A stretch of 64,000 nucleotides of DNA from Pseudomonas putida (GCF_026625125.1 NZ_CP113097.1:4078001-4142000); one strand, 5' to 3'. Positions 31,701-41,607 are shown, numbered from the stretch's first letter. The notes: generated by a model not told the origin, from the sequence alone. A program made the numbers and translations.

Positions 31701-33155
31701 GTGATCCAGTTTCTCGTCAACCAGGAGCTGCGCAGCGAGCACGCCCTGGACCCGAACATGACGGTGCTGCAGTACCTGCGTGAGCACCTGGGCAAACCCG
31801 GCACCAAAGAAGGCTGCGCCAGCGGCGACTGTGGCGCCTGCACCGTGGTGGTCGGCGAGCTGACCCAGGATGATCAAGGCCAGGACAGCCTGCGCTACCG
31901 CAGCCTCAACTCCTGCCTGACCTTCGTTTCGTCGCTGCATGGCAAGCAGCTGATCAGCGTCGAGGGCCTCAAGCACCAGGGCGAACTGCACAGCGTGCAA
32001 CAAGCCATGGCCGACTGCCATGGTTCGCAATGCGGCTTCTGTACCCCAGGCTTCGTCATGTCGTTGTTCGCCCTGCAGAAGAACAGCCAGGGCCACGACC
32101 TGCATCAGGCCCAGGAAGCGCTGGCGGGCAACCTGTGCCGCTGCACTGGCTACCGGCCGATTCTCGATGCCGCCGAACAGAGCTGCCGCCAGCCGTGCCG
32201 CGATCAGTTCGACGCGCAGAAAGCCCAGACCATCAGCCGCCTCAAAGCCATCGAGCCGACCCAGACCGGCGAGCTCAACAGCGGCGACAAACGCTGCCTG
32301 GTGCCGCTGACCGTAGCCGACCTGGCCGACCTCTACAGCTCGCACCCCGAAGCGCGGTTGCTGGCCGGTGGCACCGACCTGGCGCTGGAGGTCACCCAAT
32401 TCCACAAGACCTTGCCGGTGATGATCTACGTCGGCCACGTGGCCGAACTCAAACGCATCGACAAGACCGCCAGCCACCTGGAAATCGGCGCTGCCACACC
32501 ACTGACCGATTGCTATGGCGCGCTCAACGAGGAATACCCCGATTTCGGCGACTTGCTGCACCGCTTTGCATCGCTGCAGATCCGCAACCAGGGCACCCTG
32601 GGCGGCAACATCGGCAACGCCTCACCGATCGGCGACTCACCGCCCTTGCTGATCGCCCTCGATGCGCAGATCGTGCTGCGCCAGGGCGAGCGCCAGCGCA
32701 CGATGCCGCTGGAGGACTACTTCATCGACTACCGCATCACTGCCCGCCAGGACAGCGAATTCATCGAGAAGATCATCGTACCGCGCGCCAGCAATGACTG
32801 GGCCTTCCGCGCCTATAAAGTCTCCAAGCGCCTGGATGACGACATCTCGGCTGTGTGTGGCGCCTTCAACCTGAGCATCGAAGACGGCGTGGTCAGCGGA
32901 GTACGCATCGCCTTCGGTGGCATGGCCGCGATCCCCAAACGTGCCCGCGCCTGTGAAGCCGCGCTGCGCGGCAAGCCGTGGAACCAGGCGAGCCTGGAGC
33001 GCGCCTGCCAGGCCCTGGCCGAGGACTTCACCCCGCTCAGCGACTTCCGCGCCAGCAAGGAATACCGCCTGCTGACCGCGCAGAACCTGCTGCGCAAGTA
33101 CTTCATCGAACAGCAAACGCCGCACATCGAAACCCGGGTGACCGACTATGTCTAA
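31701..33155 (+). CDS. xdhA: xanthine dehydrogenase small subunit (2Fe-2S and FAD)
   Basis: The 484-residue protein carries two [2Fe-2S] domains and a FAD domain of xanthine dehydrogenase, which oxidises hypoxanthine and xanthine to urate with NAD+. The plant-type cluster has C39, C44 and C47 in GCASGDCGACTVV plus a Cys in NSCLTF; the second cluster has CGFCTPGF and CRCTGYRP. FAD motifs are LLAGGTDLALEV and GTLGGNIGNASPIGD. The start is GTG at 31701. It overlaps xdhB by eight bases. Confidence 0.95.
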   Translation: MIQFLVNQELRSEHALDPNMTVLQYLREHLGKPGTKEGCASGDCGACTVVVGELTQDDQGQDSLRYRSLNSCLTFVSSLHGKQLISVEGLKHQGELHSVQQAMADCHGSQCGFCTPGFVMSLFALQKNSQGHDLHQAQEALAGNLCRCTGYRPILDAAEQSCRQPCRDQFDAQKAQTISRLKAIEPTQTGELNSGDKRCLVPLTVADLADLYSSHPEARLLAGGTDLALEVTQFHKTLPVMIYVGHVAELKRIDKTASHLEIGAATPLTDCYGALNEEYPDFGDLLHRFASLQIRNQGTLGGNIGNASPIGDSPPLLIALDAQIVLRQGERQRTMPLEDYFIDYRITARQDSEFIEKIIVPRASNDWAFRAYKVSKRLDDDISAVCGAFNLSIEDGVVSGVRIAFGGMAAIPKRARACEAALRGKPWNQASLERACQALAEDFTPLSDFRASKEYRLLTAQNLLRKYFIEQQTPHIETRVTDYV

Positions 33156-35547
33156 CCATCACGCCGTCAAGAGCCAGGCCGAGATGGCCGAACTGTTCAG
33201 CCAGGACCTGACCACCGGGGTCGGCCGCAGCGTCAAGCACGACAGCGCCGACAAGCATGTGGCAGGCGAAGCGGTGTATATCGACGACCGCCTGGAATTC
33301 CCCAACCAGTTGCACGTCTATGCGCGCACCGCCGACCGTGCCCACGCCCGCATCCTGCGCATCGACACCACGCCGTGCTATGCCTTCGAAGGGGTGCGCA
33401 TCGCCATCACCCATGAAGACATCCCAGGCCTCAAGGACATTGGCCCGGTGGTTGCCGGTGACCCGCTGCTGGCCATCGACAAGGTCGAGTTCTTCGGCCA
33501 GCCGGTGCTCGCCGTGGCCGCGCGCGACCTGGACACCGCGCGCCGTGCCGCCATGGCGGCGATCATCGAATACGAAGACCTGGAGCCGGTACTGGACGTG
33601 GTCGAGGCGCTGCGCAAGAAGCACTTCGTACTCGACAGCCACACTCACCAGCGCGGTGATTCGGCCACTGCCCTGGCCAGCGCCCCGCACCGCCTGCAGG
33701 GCACTTTGCATATCGGTGGCCAGGAGCATTTCTACCTGGAGACGCAGATTTCTTCGGTGATGCCCACCGAAGACGGCGGCATGATCGTCTTCTGCTCCAC
33801 GCAAAACCCTACCGAAGTGCAGAAGCTCGTCGCCGAAGTGCTGGACGTGCCGATGAACAAGGTGGTGCTCGACATGCGCCGCATGGGCGGCGGTTTCGGC
33901 GGCAAGGAAACCCAGGCCGCCAGCCCGGCCTGCCTGTGCGCCGTGATCGCACGCCTGACCGGCCAGCCGACCAAGATGCGCCTGCCGCGCGTCGAAGACA
34001 TGATGATGACCGGCAAACGCCACCCCTTCTATGTCGAGTACGACGTCGGCTTCGATGACGAAGGGCGCCTGCAGGGCATCGACATGGACCTGGCCGGTAA
34101 CTGCGGCTACTCGCCCGACCTTTCCGGTTCGATCGTCGACCGTGCCATGTTCCATTCCGACAACGCCTACTACCTGGGCGATGCCACCGTGCACGGCCAC
34201 CGCTGCAAGACCAACACCGCCTCCAACACCGCCTACCGCGGCTTCGGCGGCCCACAGGGCATGGTTGCCATCGAGCAGGTGATGGACCACATCGCCCGCC
34301 ATCTGGGGCGCGACCCGCTGGCCGTGCGCAAGGCCAACTACTACGGCAAGACCGAGCGCAACGTCACCCACTATTACCAGACCGTCGAGCACAACATGCT
34401 CGAGGAGATGACCGCCGAGCTGGAAGCCAGCAGCGACTACGCAGAACGCCGCGAATCGATCCGCCGGTTCAACGCCAACAGCCCGGTCCTCAAGAAGGGC
34501 CTGGCGCTGACCCCGGTCAAGTTCGGCATCTCGTTCACCGCCACCTTCCTCAACCAGGCCGGTGCGCTGATTCACATCTACACCGATGGCAGCATCCACC
34601 TGAACCACGGCGGCACCGAGATGGGCCAGGGCCTGAACACCAAGGTGGCCCAAGTCGTGGCGCAGATTTTCCAGGTTGATTTCAGCCGCATCCAGATTAC
34701 CGCCACCAATACCGACAAGGTGCCCAACACCTCGCCGACCGCAGCCTCCAGCGGCGCCGACCTGAACGGCAAAGCGGCGCAGAATGCGGCCGAGATTCTC
34801 AAAAAGCGCCTGACCGAGTTTGCCGCGCGGCATTATCAGGTCACCGAGGAAGATGTCGAGTTCCGTAACGGCCATGTGCGCGTGCGCGACCAGATCGTCA
34901 GCTTCGAACAACTGGTGCAGCAGGCGTACTTCGCCCAGGTCTCCCTGTCGAGTACCGGCTTCTACCGCACGCCCAAGATCTTCTACGACCGCAGCCAGGC
35001 ACGCGGCCGGCCGTTCTACTACTTCGCCTTCGGCGCCGCCTGCGTGGAAGTGATCGTCGACACCCTGACCGGCGAGTACAAGATGCTGCGCGCCGACATC
35101 CTCCACGACGTCGGCGATTCGCTGAACCCGGCCATCGACATTGGCCAGGTGGAAGGCGGCTTCATCCAGGGCATGGGTTGGCTGACCACCGAAGAGCTGG
35201 TGTGGAACAGCAAGGGCAAGCTGATGACCAATGGCCCGGCCAGCTACAAGATCCCGGCCGTGGCCGACATGCCGCTGGACCTGCGGGTAAAGCTGGTGGA
35301 AAACCGCAAGAACCCGGAAGACACCGTGTTCCACTCCAAGGCTGTTGGCGAGCCACCGTTCATGCTCGGCATCGCCGCCTGGTGTGCGATCAAGGATGCC
35401 GTGGCCAGTATCGCCGGTTACCGCCTGCAACCGAACATCGACGCACCGGCGACACCGGAGCGGGTGCTGTGGGGCTGCGAGCAGATGCGCAAGGCGGTGG
35501 CTGCCACCGAGCCTGCAGAACCGCAACGGGAAACCGTCACACACTGA
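33148..35547 (+). CDS. xdhB: xanthine dehydrogenase large subunit (molybdopterin)
   Basis: The 799-residue molybdenum-cofactor subunit is the catalytic site for hydroxylation of purines. Visible elements are the Moco-binding GGGFGGKETQAASPA, the RGFGGPQGM loop, GGTEMGQGLNTKV and the active-site glutamate in VGEPPFMLG near the C-terminus. Length is normal for bacterial XdhB. The start overlaps the xdhA end, and the stop is followed by a REP pair before xdhC. Confidence 0.95.
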   Translation: MSNHHAVKSQAEMAELFSQDLTTGVGRSVKHDSADKHVAGEAVYIDDRLEFPNQLHVYARTADRAHARILRIDTTPCYAFEGVRIAITHEDIPGLKDIGPVVAGDPLLAIDKVEFFGQPVLAVAARDLDTARRAAMAAIIEYEDLEPVLDVVEALRKKHFVLDSHTHQRGDSATALASAPHRLQGTLHIGGQEHFYLETQISSVMPTEDGGMIVFCSTQNPTEVQKLVAEVLDVPMNKVVLDMRRMGGGFGGKETQAASPACLCAVIARLTGQPTKMRLPRVEDMMMTGKRHPFYVEYDVGFDDEGRLQGIDMDLAGNCGYSPDLSGSIVDRAMFHSDNAYYLGDATVHGHRCKTNTASNTAYRGFGGPQGMVAIEQVMDHIARHLGRDPLAVRKANYYGKTERNVTHYYQTVEHNMLEEMTAELEASSDYAERRESIRRFNANSPVLKKGLALTPVKFGISFTATFLNQAGALIHIYTDGSIHLNHGGTEMGQGLNTKVAQVVAQIFQVDFSRIQITATNTDKVPNTSPTAASSGADLNGKAAQNAAEILKKRLTEFAARHYQVTEEDVEFRNGHVRVRDQIVSFEQLVQQAYFAQVSLSSTGFYRTPKIFYDRSQARGRPFYYFAFGAACVEVIVDTLTGEYKMLRADILHDVGDSLNPAIDIGQVEGGFIQGMGWLTTEELVWNSKGKLMTNGPASYKIPAVADMPLDLRVKLVENRKNPEDTVFHSKAVGEPPFMLGIAAWCAIKDAVASIAGYRLQPNIDAPATPERVLWGCEQMRKAVAATEPAEPQRETVTH

Positions 35548-35559
35548 GGTTGGGTGGGC

Positions 35560-35642
35560 GCCTGTTCGGGCCCTGTCGCCAGCAAGCCCTGCGCTGTACC
35601 TGCGGGCACCAGGCTTGCCAGCGACAAGGCTCGAACAGGCCA
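35560..35642. repeat. REP-like inverted repeat within the xdh operon
   Basis: GCCTGTTCGGGCCCTGTCGC CAGCAAGCC (from about 35560) is mirrored by GGCTTGCCAGCGACAAGGC and TCGAACAGGCC (to about 35642). It lies in the 116-base gap between xdhB and xdhC and may set relative mRNA levels. Confidence 0.65.
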
Positions 35643-35663
35643 CCTGGAATGAGGAACTGCATC

Positions 35664-36509
35664 ATGCACCAATGGATCAACGCCCTCGCCGACCACCAGT
35701 CCCGTGGCGAAGCCTGCGTGCTGGTGACCATCATCGAGGAGCGCGGCTCGACCCCACGCAACGCAGGCTCGAAAATGGTCGTCAGTGCCAGCGGCCTGTT
35801 CGACACCATCGGCGGCGGCCACCTGGAATACAAGGCCCTGCACATCGCTCGGCAGATGCTTGAAGAGCAGCGCAGCACGCCGCACCTGGAGCGCTTCAGC
35901 CTCGGCGCCAGCCTCGGGCAGTGCTGTGGCGGCGTCACCGTGCTGCTGTTCGAGCCCATGACCGCTGTACAGGCGCAAATCGCCGTGTTCGGCGCGGGCC
36001 ATGTCGGCCGTGCTCTGGTACCCTTGCTCGCCGCCCTGCCCTGCCGGGTGCGCTGGATCGATTCGCGAGAACAGGAATTCCCCGAGCTCATCCCCAACGG
36101 GGTGACCAAGGTGGTCAGTGAGGAGCCGGTCGACGAAGTGGCCGAGCTGCCACCTGGTTGCTACTGCATCGTCATGACCCACAACCATCAGCTCGACCTG
36201 GAGCTGACCGCCGCCATTCTCAAGCGCAACGATTTCACCTGGTTCGGCCTGATCGGCTCGAAGACCAAACGGGTCAAGTTCGAGCACCGCCTGCGCGAGC
36301 GCGGCTTCGACGAGACCGTGATGGCGCGCATGCGCTGCCCGATGGGCCTGGCCGAGGTCAAGGGCAAGTTGCCGATCGAGATCGCCGTGTCCATCGCCGG
36401 CGAAATCATTGCCACCTACAACGCCTGCTTTGGCCAGCATGACGCTGGCGTCAATGCGGGCCCCATCGCCCAACTGCTGCCGCCGTCCCGGCGCAGCCAA
36501 GCCAATTGA
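35664..36509 (+). CDS. xdhC: xanthine dehydrogenase accessory protein XdhC
   Basis: The 281-residue chaperone binds and sulfurates molybdenum cofactor and inserts it into XdhB. The N-terminal XdhC domain holds CVLVTIIEERGSTPRNAGSK and GGGHLEYKAL; QCCGGVTVLLFEP carries the Cys pair typical of the family; a Rossmann-like second domain has IAVFGAGHVGRALVPLL. The start at 35664 has GAGGA upstream. guaD follows after ten bases. Confidence 0.94.
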   Translation: MHQWINALADHQSRGEACVLVTIIEERGSTPRNAGSKMVVSASGLFDTIGGGHLEYKALHIARQMLEEQRSTPHLERFSLGASLGQCCGGVTVLLFEPMTAVQAQIAVFGAGHVGRALVPLLAALPCRVRWIDSREQEFPELIPNGVTKVVSEEPVDEVAELPPGCYCIVMTHNHQLDLELTAAILKRNDFTWFGLIGSKTKRVKFEHRLRERGFDETVMARMRCPMGLAEVKGKLPIEIAVSIAGEIIATYNACFGQHDAGVNAGPIAQLLPPSRRSQAN

Positions 36510-36519
36510 CGAGTGAGTT

Positions 36520-37824
36520 ATGACCGCTACCCGCAAAGCCTACCGTGCCGCCATCCTGCACAGCATCGCTGACCCGGCCGAGGTGGGCCTGGACGCGTCC
36601 CATGAGTACTACGAGGACGGCCTGCTGGTGATCGACGATGGCCGCATCAGTGCACTGGGCCATGCCAGCGAACTGCTGCCGACGCTGGATGCCGACATCG
36701 AAGTGGTGCATTACCAGGACGCCCTGATTACCCCGGGCTTCATCGACACCCACATCCATTACCCGCAGACCGGCATGATCGGTTCCTATGGCGAACAGCT
36801 GCTGGACTGGCTCAACACCTATACCTTCCCCTGTGAAAGGCAGTTCGCCGACAAGGATCACGCCGACAAAGTCGCGAAAATCTTCCTCAAGGAACTGCTG
36901 CGCAACGGCACCACCACGGCCCTGGTGTTCGGCAGTGTGCACCCGCAGTCGGTCAATGCACTGTTCGAGGAGGCCGAGCGCCTGGACCTGCGGATGATCG
37001 CCGGCAAGGTGATGATGGACCGCAACGCGCCCGACTACCTGACCGACACCGCCGAAACCAGCTACACCGACAGCAAAGCGCTGATCGAGCGCTGGCACGG
37101 CAAGGGCCGACTGCACTACGCAGTCACCCCGCGCTTCGCCCCCACCAGCACCCCGCAGCAGTTGAAGCTTGCCGGGCAGTTGCTCAAGGAGCATCCGGGC
37201 GTCTACATGCACACGCACCTGTCCGAGAACCTCAAGGAAATCGACTGGGTCAAGGAACTTTTCCCTGAGCAGAAAGGTTACCTGGACGTCTACGACCACT
37301 TCGAACTGCTCGGCGAGCGCTCCGTTTTCGCCCACGGCGTGCACCTGTGCGACGACGAATGCCAACGCCTGTCCGAAACCGGCTCGGCAATCGCCTTCTG
37401 CCCGACCTCGAACCTGTTCCTGGGCAGTGGCCTGTTCAACTTGCCCCAGGCCGAACGCTTCAAGGTAAACGTAGGCCTGGGCACCGACGTCGGTGCCGGC
37501 ACCAGCTTCTCGCTGCTCAGTACCCTGAACGAAGCGTACAAGGTCATGCAGCTGCAGGGCGCGCGCCTGCACCCCTACAAATCGCTGTACCTGGCCACCC
37601 TCGGCGGCGCCCGTGCGTTGCGCCTGGATGACCGGATCGGCAGCCTGCGCCCCGGCAACGATGCCGACTTCGTGGTGCTCGACTACAAGGCCACGCCGCT
37701 GCTCGACTACCGTATCCAGCAGTCGGGCAGCATCGAAGAGACCTTGTTCGTCCTCGCCACCCTGGGCGACGACCGCACCGTGCGCGAAACCTACGCCGCC
37801 GGCCGCTGCGTGCATCAGCGCTAA
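36520..37824 (+). CDS. guaD: guanine deaminase
   Basis: The 434-residue amidohydrolase converts guanine to xanthine and ammonia, feeding XdhAB. The zinc ligands are in [16 protein letters not shown] and [11 protein letters not shown], with further metal-site residues in [11 protein letters not shown] and [14 protein letters not shown]. It is the last gene of xdhABC-guaD. Its stop codon overlaps that of the convergent aquaporin gene (37821-37824). Confidence 0.95.
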   Translation: MTATRKAYRAAILHSIADPAEVGLDASHEYYEDGLLVIDDGRISALGHASELLPTLDADIEVVHYQDALITPGFIDTHIHYPQTGMIGSYGEQLLDWLNTYTFPCERQFADKDHADKVAKIFLKELLRNGTTTALVFGSVHPQSVNALFEEAERLDLRMIAGKVMMDRNAPDYLTDTAETSYTDSKALIERWHGKGRLHYAVTPRFAPTSTPQQLKLAGQLLKEHPGVYMHTHLSENLKEIDWVKELFPEQKGYLDVYDHFELLGERSVFAHGVHLCDDECQRLSETGSAIAFCPTSNLFLGSGLFNLPQAERFKVNVGLGTDVGAGTSFSLLSTLNEAYKVMQLQGARLHPYKSLYLATLGGARALRLDDRIGSLRPGNDADFVVLDYKATPLLDYRIQQSGSIEETLFVLATLGDDRTVRETYAAGRCVHQR

Positions 37825-38519
37825 GGCGCTTTGGCCAACCCCCGGTACAGTGCGCCGCCGATCGCTGCTCCGATCAGCGGCGCCAGCCAGAACAGCCACA
37901 GTTGCTGCAAGGCCCAGCCACCGACGAACAGCGCCGGCCCCGTGCTGCGCGCGGGGTTGACCGAGGTATTGGTCACCGGGATCGAGATCAGGTGGATCAG
38001 CGTCAGGGCCAGGCCGATGGCGATGGGGGCAAAGCCCGCCGGTGCCCGGGCGTCAGTTGCGCCCATGATCACCACCAGGAACATCGCCGTCATCACCACT
38101 TCACTGACAAAACCCGCGCCCAGCGAGTAACCGCCTGGCGAGTGGTCGGCGTAGCCATTGGACGCCAGGCCCGCCGACAATTCGAAGCCGGCCTTGCCGC
38201 TGGCAATGAAGTAGATCACCGCTGCCGCGATGATCGCACCGATCACCTGAGCGATGACGTATGGCAGCAACTCTTTGGCCGGAAAACGCCCGCCCACTAC
38301 CAGCCCGAAGGAAACGGCAGGGTTCAGGTGGCAACCGGAGATGTGGCCGATGGCGAATGCCATCGTCAGGACGGTAAGACCGAAAGCGAAGGCGACACCG
38401 AGAACGCCGATGCCGAGGGGAGAGCTGGCTGCGAGTACCGCACTGCCGCAGCCGCCGAGTACCAACCAGAAGGTGCCGATCAGCTCGGCACCCATACGTT
38501 TACCCAGAGACATGGTCAT
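37821..38519 (-). CDS. aqpZ: aquaporin Z-type water channel
   Basis: The roughly 232-residue MIP-family channel has six membrane helices and both NPA boxes ([12 protein letters not shown] and [12 protein letters not shown]). An Arg after the second NPA and the overall AqpZ-like sequence ([16 protein letters not shown]) suggest water selectivity. Starts at 38519 and 38513 are both possible; AGGA seven bases before favours 38519. It is convergent with guaD, inside the purine island. Confidence 0.92.
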   Translation of the reverse strand: MTMSLGKRMGAELIGTFWLVLGGCGSAVLAASSPLGIGVLGVAFAFGLTVLTMAFAIGHISGCHLNPAVSFGLVVGGRFPAKELLPYVIAQVIGAIIAAAVIYFIASGKAGFELSAGLASNGYADHSPGGYSLGAGFVSEVVMTAMFLVVIMGATDARAPAGFAPIAIGLALTLIHLISIPVTNTSVNPARSTGPALFVGGWALQQLWLFWLAPLIGAAIGGALYRGLAKAP

Positions 38520-38636
38520 GGACCTTTCCTCAAGAAGTGGAACGCAACGGATGCGCAAGCCCAACTGCTTGATGAAGGTTTGCCCACAAGAATTTAGCAG
38601 ACGTTTGAACAATGACCAGCAACAACGAGGGCCGCT

Positions 38637-38722
38637 TGGCGCCCATCGCCGGCAAGGCGACCCCCGCACAACCTCACGGGAGCCGAATTGCCGGCGACAG
38701 GCCGCGAAGCGGCCCCTCATTC
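38637..38722. repeat. degenerate REP pair
   Basis: GGCGCCCATCGCCGGCAAGGCGACCCC is followed by GGGAGCCGAATTGCCGGCGACAGGCC and GGCCGCGAAGCGGCCCC. The elements lie between the aquaporin and the GntR gene; the central cores are degenerate compared with other REPs in the window. Confidence 0.5.
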
Positions 38723-38736
38723 AGCCAGGCAAACGA

Positions 38737-39492
38737 TCAACCCTTCAGCGAGACCTTGGGCTTTTTCAGCAGGTGCGAAAACACCGCATGCAGGTCGTCC
38801 GAGGCGCTCTCCTCGTCCAGGTTGAGCTTGCTGTCGATATGGTCCATGTGATGCATCATCAGGCTGACCGCCTGCTCGGCATCACGCGCCTCGATGGCAT
38901 CGATCAGTTGCATGTGCTCGTCATACGAGCAGTGCGAGCGGTTGCCGCTCTCATATTGGGCAATGATCAGCGATGTCTGCGACACCAGACTGCGCTGGAA
39001 ACTGACCAGCGGGGCATTGCCGGCCGCCTCGGCCAACTTCAGGTGAAACTCCCCGGACAGCCGGATGCCGGCACCCCGATCACCACGCGAGAAGCTGTCA
39101 CGCTCTTCACGGACCATATGCCGCAGTTCGTTGAGCTGCTCGACGGTGGCGTGCTGCACGGCCAGTTCGGTGATGGCGCGTTCGACCATGCGCCGCGAGA
39201 AGAACACCTGACGGGCTTCTTCGACCGTCGGGCTGGCCACCACGGCACCACGGTTGGGGCGCAGCAGCACAACGCTTTCGTGGGCAAGGCGCGACAGGGC
39301 ACGGCGGATGATGGTGCGGCTGACGCCGAATATCTCGCCCAGCGCTTCCTCGCTCAACTTGGTGCCCGGTGCGAGTCGCTGCTCGAGGATCGCCTCGAAG
39401 ATGTGCGCATAGACGATATCGTCCTGGGTACCGCTGCGGCCAGCCTTGCCGGCACGCGCAGGTTTCTTCAGAGGTTGCAGCTGTTCGTTCAT
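38737..39492 (-). CDS. GntR-family regulator, FadR subfamily, of the purine cluster
   Basis: The 251-residue protein has an N-terminal basic leader (LKKPARAGKAGRSG), a winged HTH (LEQRLAPGTKLSEEALGEIF then GVSRTIIRRALSRL) and an FCD ligand domain (RMVERAITELAVQHA, EEHMQLIDAIEARDAEQ-like region DEHMQLIDAIEA). The start at 39492 (MNEQLQPL) is preferred to the upstream 39588 because it leaves two TTGTACACAA boxes in the promoter. It is the prime candidate for binding these boxes here and at 42179, 42362, 51884 and 52024. Ligand unknown, possibly allantoin, urate or glyoxylate. Confidence 0.88.
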   Translation of the reverse strand: MNEQLQPLKKPARAGKAGRSGTQDDIVYAHIFEAILEQRLAPGTKLSEEALGEIFGVSRTIIRRALSRLAHESVVLLRPNRGAVVASPTVEEARQVFFSRRMVERAITELAVQHATVEQLNELRHMVREERDSFSRGDRGAGIRLSGEFHLKLAEAAGNAPLVSFQRSLVSQTSLIIAQYESGNRSHCSYDEHMQLIDAIEARDAEQAVSLMMHHMDHIDSKLNLDEESASDDLHAVFSHLLKKPKVSLKG

Positions 39493-39526
39493 GGGCTCTC
39501 GAGGCACGAAGGAAAGTATGGCGGCA

Positions 39527-39536
39527 TTGTACACAA
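39527..39536. promoter_or_regulatory. TTGTACACAA operator (GntR gene side)
   Basis: Palindromic-type TTGTACACAA 35 bases upstream of the GntR start. It fits autoregulation. FadR-subfamily sites generally centre on GTNNAC, as here. Confidence 0.6.
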
Positions 39537-39625
39537 GCTGAGCCGTTTCTGCAGGTGGGGTTTTATCTATATAGCTGATGTGCGGCATATGATGCGTACA
39601 AAAAATAAAACATTATTTGCTTTCT

Positions 39626-39635
39626 TTGTACACAA
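39626..39635. promoter_or_regulatory. TTGTACACAA operator (permease side)
   Basis: Second TTGTACACAA in the GntR-permease divergent region, 99 bases from the first and 25 bases before the RutR-like box. Confidence 0.6.
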
Positions 39636-39659
39636 AAGCATAATCCATCGGGCAACTTC

Positions 39660-39675
39660 TTGACCCGTAAGTCAA
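39660..39675. promoter_or_regulatory. RutR-box-like operator before the purine permease
   Basis: TTGACCCGTAAGTCAA has perfect TTGAC/GTCAA arms and shares TTCTTGACCC-TAAGTCA with the xdhA upstream region. It fits the E. coli RutR consensus at 11 of 14 specified positions. Confidence 0.55.
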
Positions 39676-39776
39676 CAAAGCGGCGTCAGACGTCTGCCAT
39701 CCCTCGCGGAGCCGCCAAGTGCATTGCGCAGGTCACTGGCTCCAAGAACAACAAGAAAGACTTGAGGAGTATCGCT

Positions 39777-41126
39777 GTGGAAAGCCGCAAATCCGACGCA
39801 CCTACGCTGGATCTCGCTCCACCGCTCGAAACGAGCTGGCTGGAGCGGATTTTCAAACTCAAGCAACACGGCAGTACCGTCAAAACCGAAATGATCGCCG
39901 GGGTGACCACCTTCATCACCATGGCGTACATCATCTTCGTCAACCCGAACATCATGGCTGACGCCGGCATCGATCACGGCGCAGCCTTCGTTGCCACCTG
40001 CATCGCCGCGGCGCTGGGCTGCCTGCTGATGGGCCTTTATGCCAACTGGCCAGTGGGGCTGGCGCCAGGCATGGGGCTCAACGCCTTCTTCACCTACACC
40101 GTGGTCGGCACCATGGGCTACAACTGGGAAACGGCACTGGGCGCGGTATTCGTCTCGGGCGTGCTGTTCATGTTCCTGACCTTGTCGAAAGTGCGCGAAT
40201 GGTTGCTGAACAGTATTCCGGTCAGCCTGTGGCATGCCATGGGGGCCGGCGTCGGATTGTTTCTCGGGCTGATCGGCCTGAAGACCGCAGGCATCATCGT
40301 CGACAGCCCCGCCACGCTGATCAAGCTGGGTTCGCTGCATGAGCCTGGCCCTTTGCTGGCGGCACTGTGCTTCCTGTCGATTGCAATCCTCAGCTACAAG
40401 CGCGTGTTCGGCGCCATCCTGATCAGCATCATCGGCGTCACCCTGGCCGGCTGGGGCCTGGGCCTGGTGAAGTTTGGCGGGGTGATGTCGATGCCGCCGA
40501 GCCTGGCACCCACCTGGATGGCCATGGACGTGGCCGGCGTGTTCAACGTGAGCATGATCAGCGTGGTGCTGGCGTTCCTCTTCGTGCACATGTTCGACAC
40601 CGCCGGTACCTTGATGGGCGTCGCCCAGCGGGCCAACCTGGTGGCGCCGGACGGCCGCATCGAAGGCCTGTCGAAGGCTTTGAAGGCGGACAGCGCGTCC
40701 AGCGTGTTCGGTGCCGTGGTTGGCGTGCCGCCGGTAACCAGCTATGTGGAAAGTGCCGCGGGCGTTGCCGCAGGCGGCCGTACTGGCCTGACCGCGGTGG
40801 TGGTTGGCCTGTTGTTCGTGGCGGCGATGTTCTTCGCACCGCTGGCCGGGATGATTCCAGCCTACGCGACTGCGGGTGCGCTGATTTACGTGGCCATGCT
40901 GATGATGGGCAGCATGGCGCACATCCATTGGGATGAAGCCACCGACAGCATTCCGGCGATCGTCACGGTGATCATGATGCCGCTGACCTTCTCGGTCGCA
41001 GACGGTATTGCCCTGGGTTTCATCACCTACGTGGCGCTGAAGGCCGGTACTGGCAAGTACAAAGAGATCTCGGCCAGCCTGTGGGTGCTGTGCGCGATCT
41101 TCATTGCCAAGTTCGTGTTCCTCTGA
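39777..41126 (+). CDS. NCS2 purine permease, AzgA/GhxP-like
   Basis: The roughly 449-residue protein has 12-14 membrane segments and belongs to the AzgA branch of NCS2, which imports hypoxanthine, guanine and adenine by proton symport. Diagnostic stretches are MIAGVTTFITMAYIIFVNPN, GLAPGMGLNAFFTYTVV, LFVHMFDTAGTLMGVA and VGVPPVTSYVESAAGVAAGGRTGLTA. The GTG at 39777 is chosen because GAGGAGT lies six bases before it; the frame is open to 39660, but that part overlaps the operator region. A UUCG terminator follows. Confidence 0.92.
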   Translation: MESRKSDAPTLDLAPPLETSWLERIFKLKQHGSTVKTEMIAGVTTFITMAYIIFVNPNIMADAGIDHGAAFVATCIAAALGCLLMGLYANWPVGLAPGMGLNAFFTYTVVGTMGYNWETALGAVFVSGVLFMFLTLSKVREWLLNSIPVSLWHAMGAGVGLFLGLIGLKTAGIIVDSPATLIKLGSLHEPGPLLAALCFLSIAILSYKRVFGAILISIIGVTLAGWGLGLVKFGGVMSMPPSLAPTWMAMDVAGVFNVSMISVVLAFLFVHMFDTAGTLMGVAQRANLVAPDGRIEGLSKALKADSASSVFGAVVGVPPVTSYVESAAGVAAGGRTGLTAVVVGLLFVAAMFFAPLAGMIPAYATAGALIYVAMLMMGSMAHIHWDEATDSIPAIVTVIMMPLTFSVADGIALGFITYVALKAGTGKYKEISASLWVLCAIFIAKFVFL

Positions 41127-41148
41127 ACTGACACATGCACCAGATCAG

Positions 41149-41169
41149 GGCGCTTCGGCGCCCTTTTTG
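41149..41169 (+). terminator. intrinsic terminator with UUCG loop after the permease
   Basis: GGGCGC-TTCG-GCGCCC followed by TTTTT, 22 bases after the permease stop. Confidence 0.92.
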
Positions 41170-41176
41170 TGCTGTC

Positions 41177-41607
41177 GGCTTGCCGGCGATGGGCCGCAAA
41201 GCGGACCCAGATGCTCGCGGGTCCCGCCGAGCGCGCTTGGGCTAATACAGGTCTGCTAAGGGGGCTGCTGCGCAGCCCATCGCCGGCAAGCCGGCTCCCA
41301 CCACGACCGCGGTGTTCTTCAGGTCAGCGTTTTACCTGTGCAAGCAACGGTATTATCCATTTCTACAAGCCGCCGCAATCCAGGTGGGAGTCGGCTTGCC
41401 GGCGATGGGCCGCAAAGCGGACCCAGATGCTCGCGGGTCCCGCCGATCGCGCTTGGGCTAATACAGGTCTGCTAAGGGGGCTGCTGCGCAGCCCATCGCC
41501 GGCAAGCCGGCTCCCACCCCGACCGCGGTGTTCTTCAGGTCAGCGTTTTACCTATCGAAGCAACGGGCTTACCCATTGCTAAAAGCCGCCGCAATCCAGG
41601 TGGGAGC
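41177..41607. repeat. tandem duplication of a 215-bp BIME-containing unit
   Basis: Unit 1 (41177-41391) and unit 2 (41392-41607) are nearly identical. Each has a REP in one orientation (CGGCTTGCCGGCGATGGGCC), about 85 bases including a GGGCTGCTGCGCAGCCC hairpin, a REP in the other orientation (GCCCATCGCCGGCAAGCCGG), then about 80 bases of unique sequence ending AATCCAGGTGGGAG. A third REP (41600-41625) closes the array. With the terminators at 41149 and 41656 this fills the 590-base gap; open frames here are repeat translations. Confidence 0.92.

Noticed and set aside
33103..35643. An 846-codon minus-strand open frame opposite xdhB
   Set aside because: Same shadow effect; xdhB on the other strand has complete family motifs.
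39660..39776. N-terminal extension of the purine permease from TTG 39660
   Set aside because: The extension covers the operator, is Lys/Arg-rich and not membrane-like, and a strong ribosome site precedes GTG 39777.
41169..41582. A 137-codon open frame with an internal repeat of about 72 residues
   Set aside because: It is a translation of the tandem 215-bp BIME units; Arg/Ser/Pro-rich and without a ribosome site.
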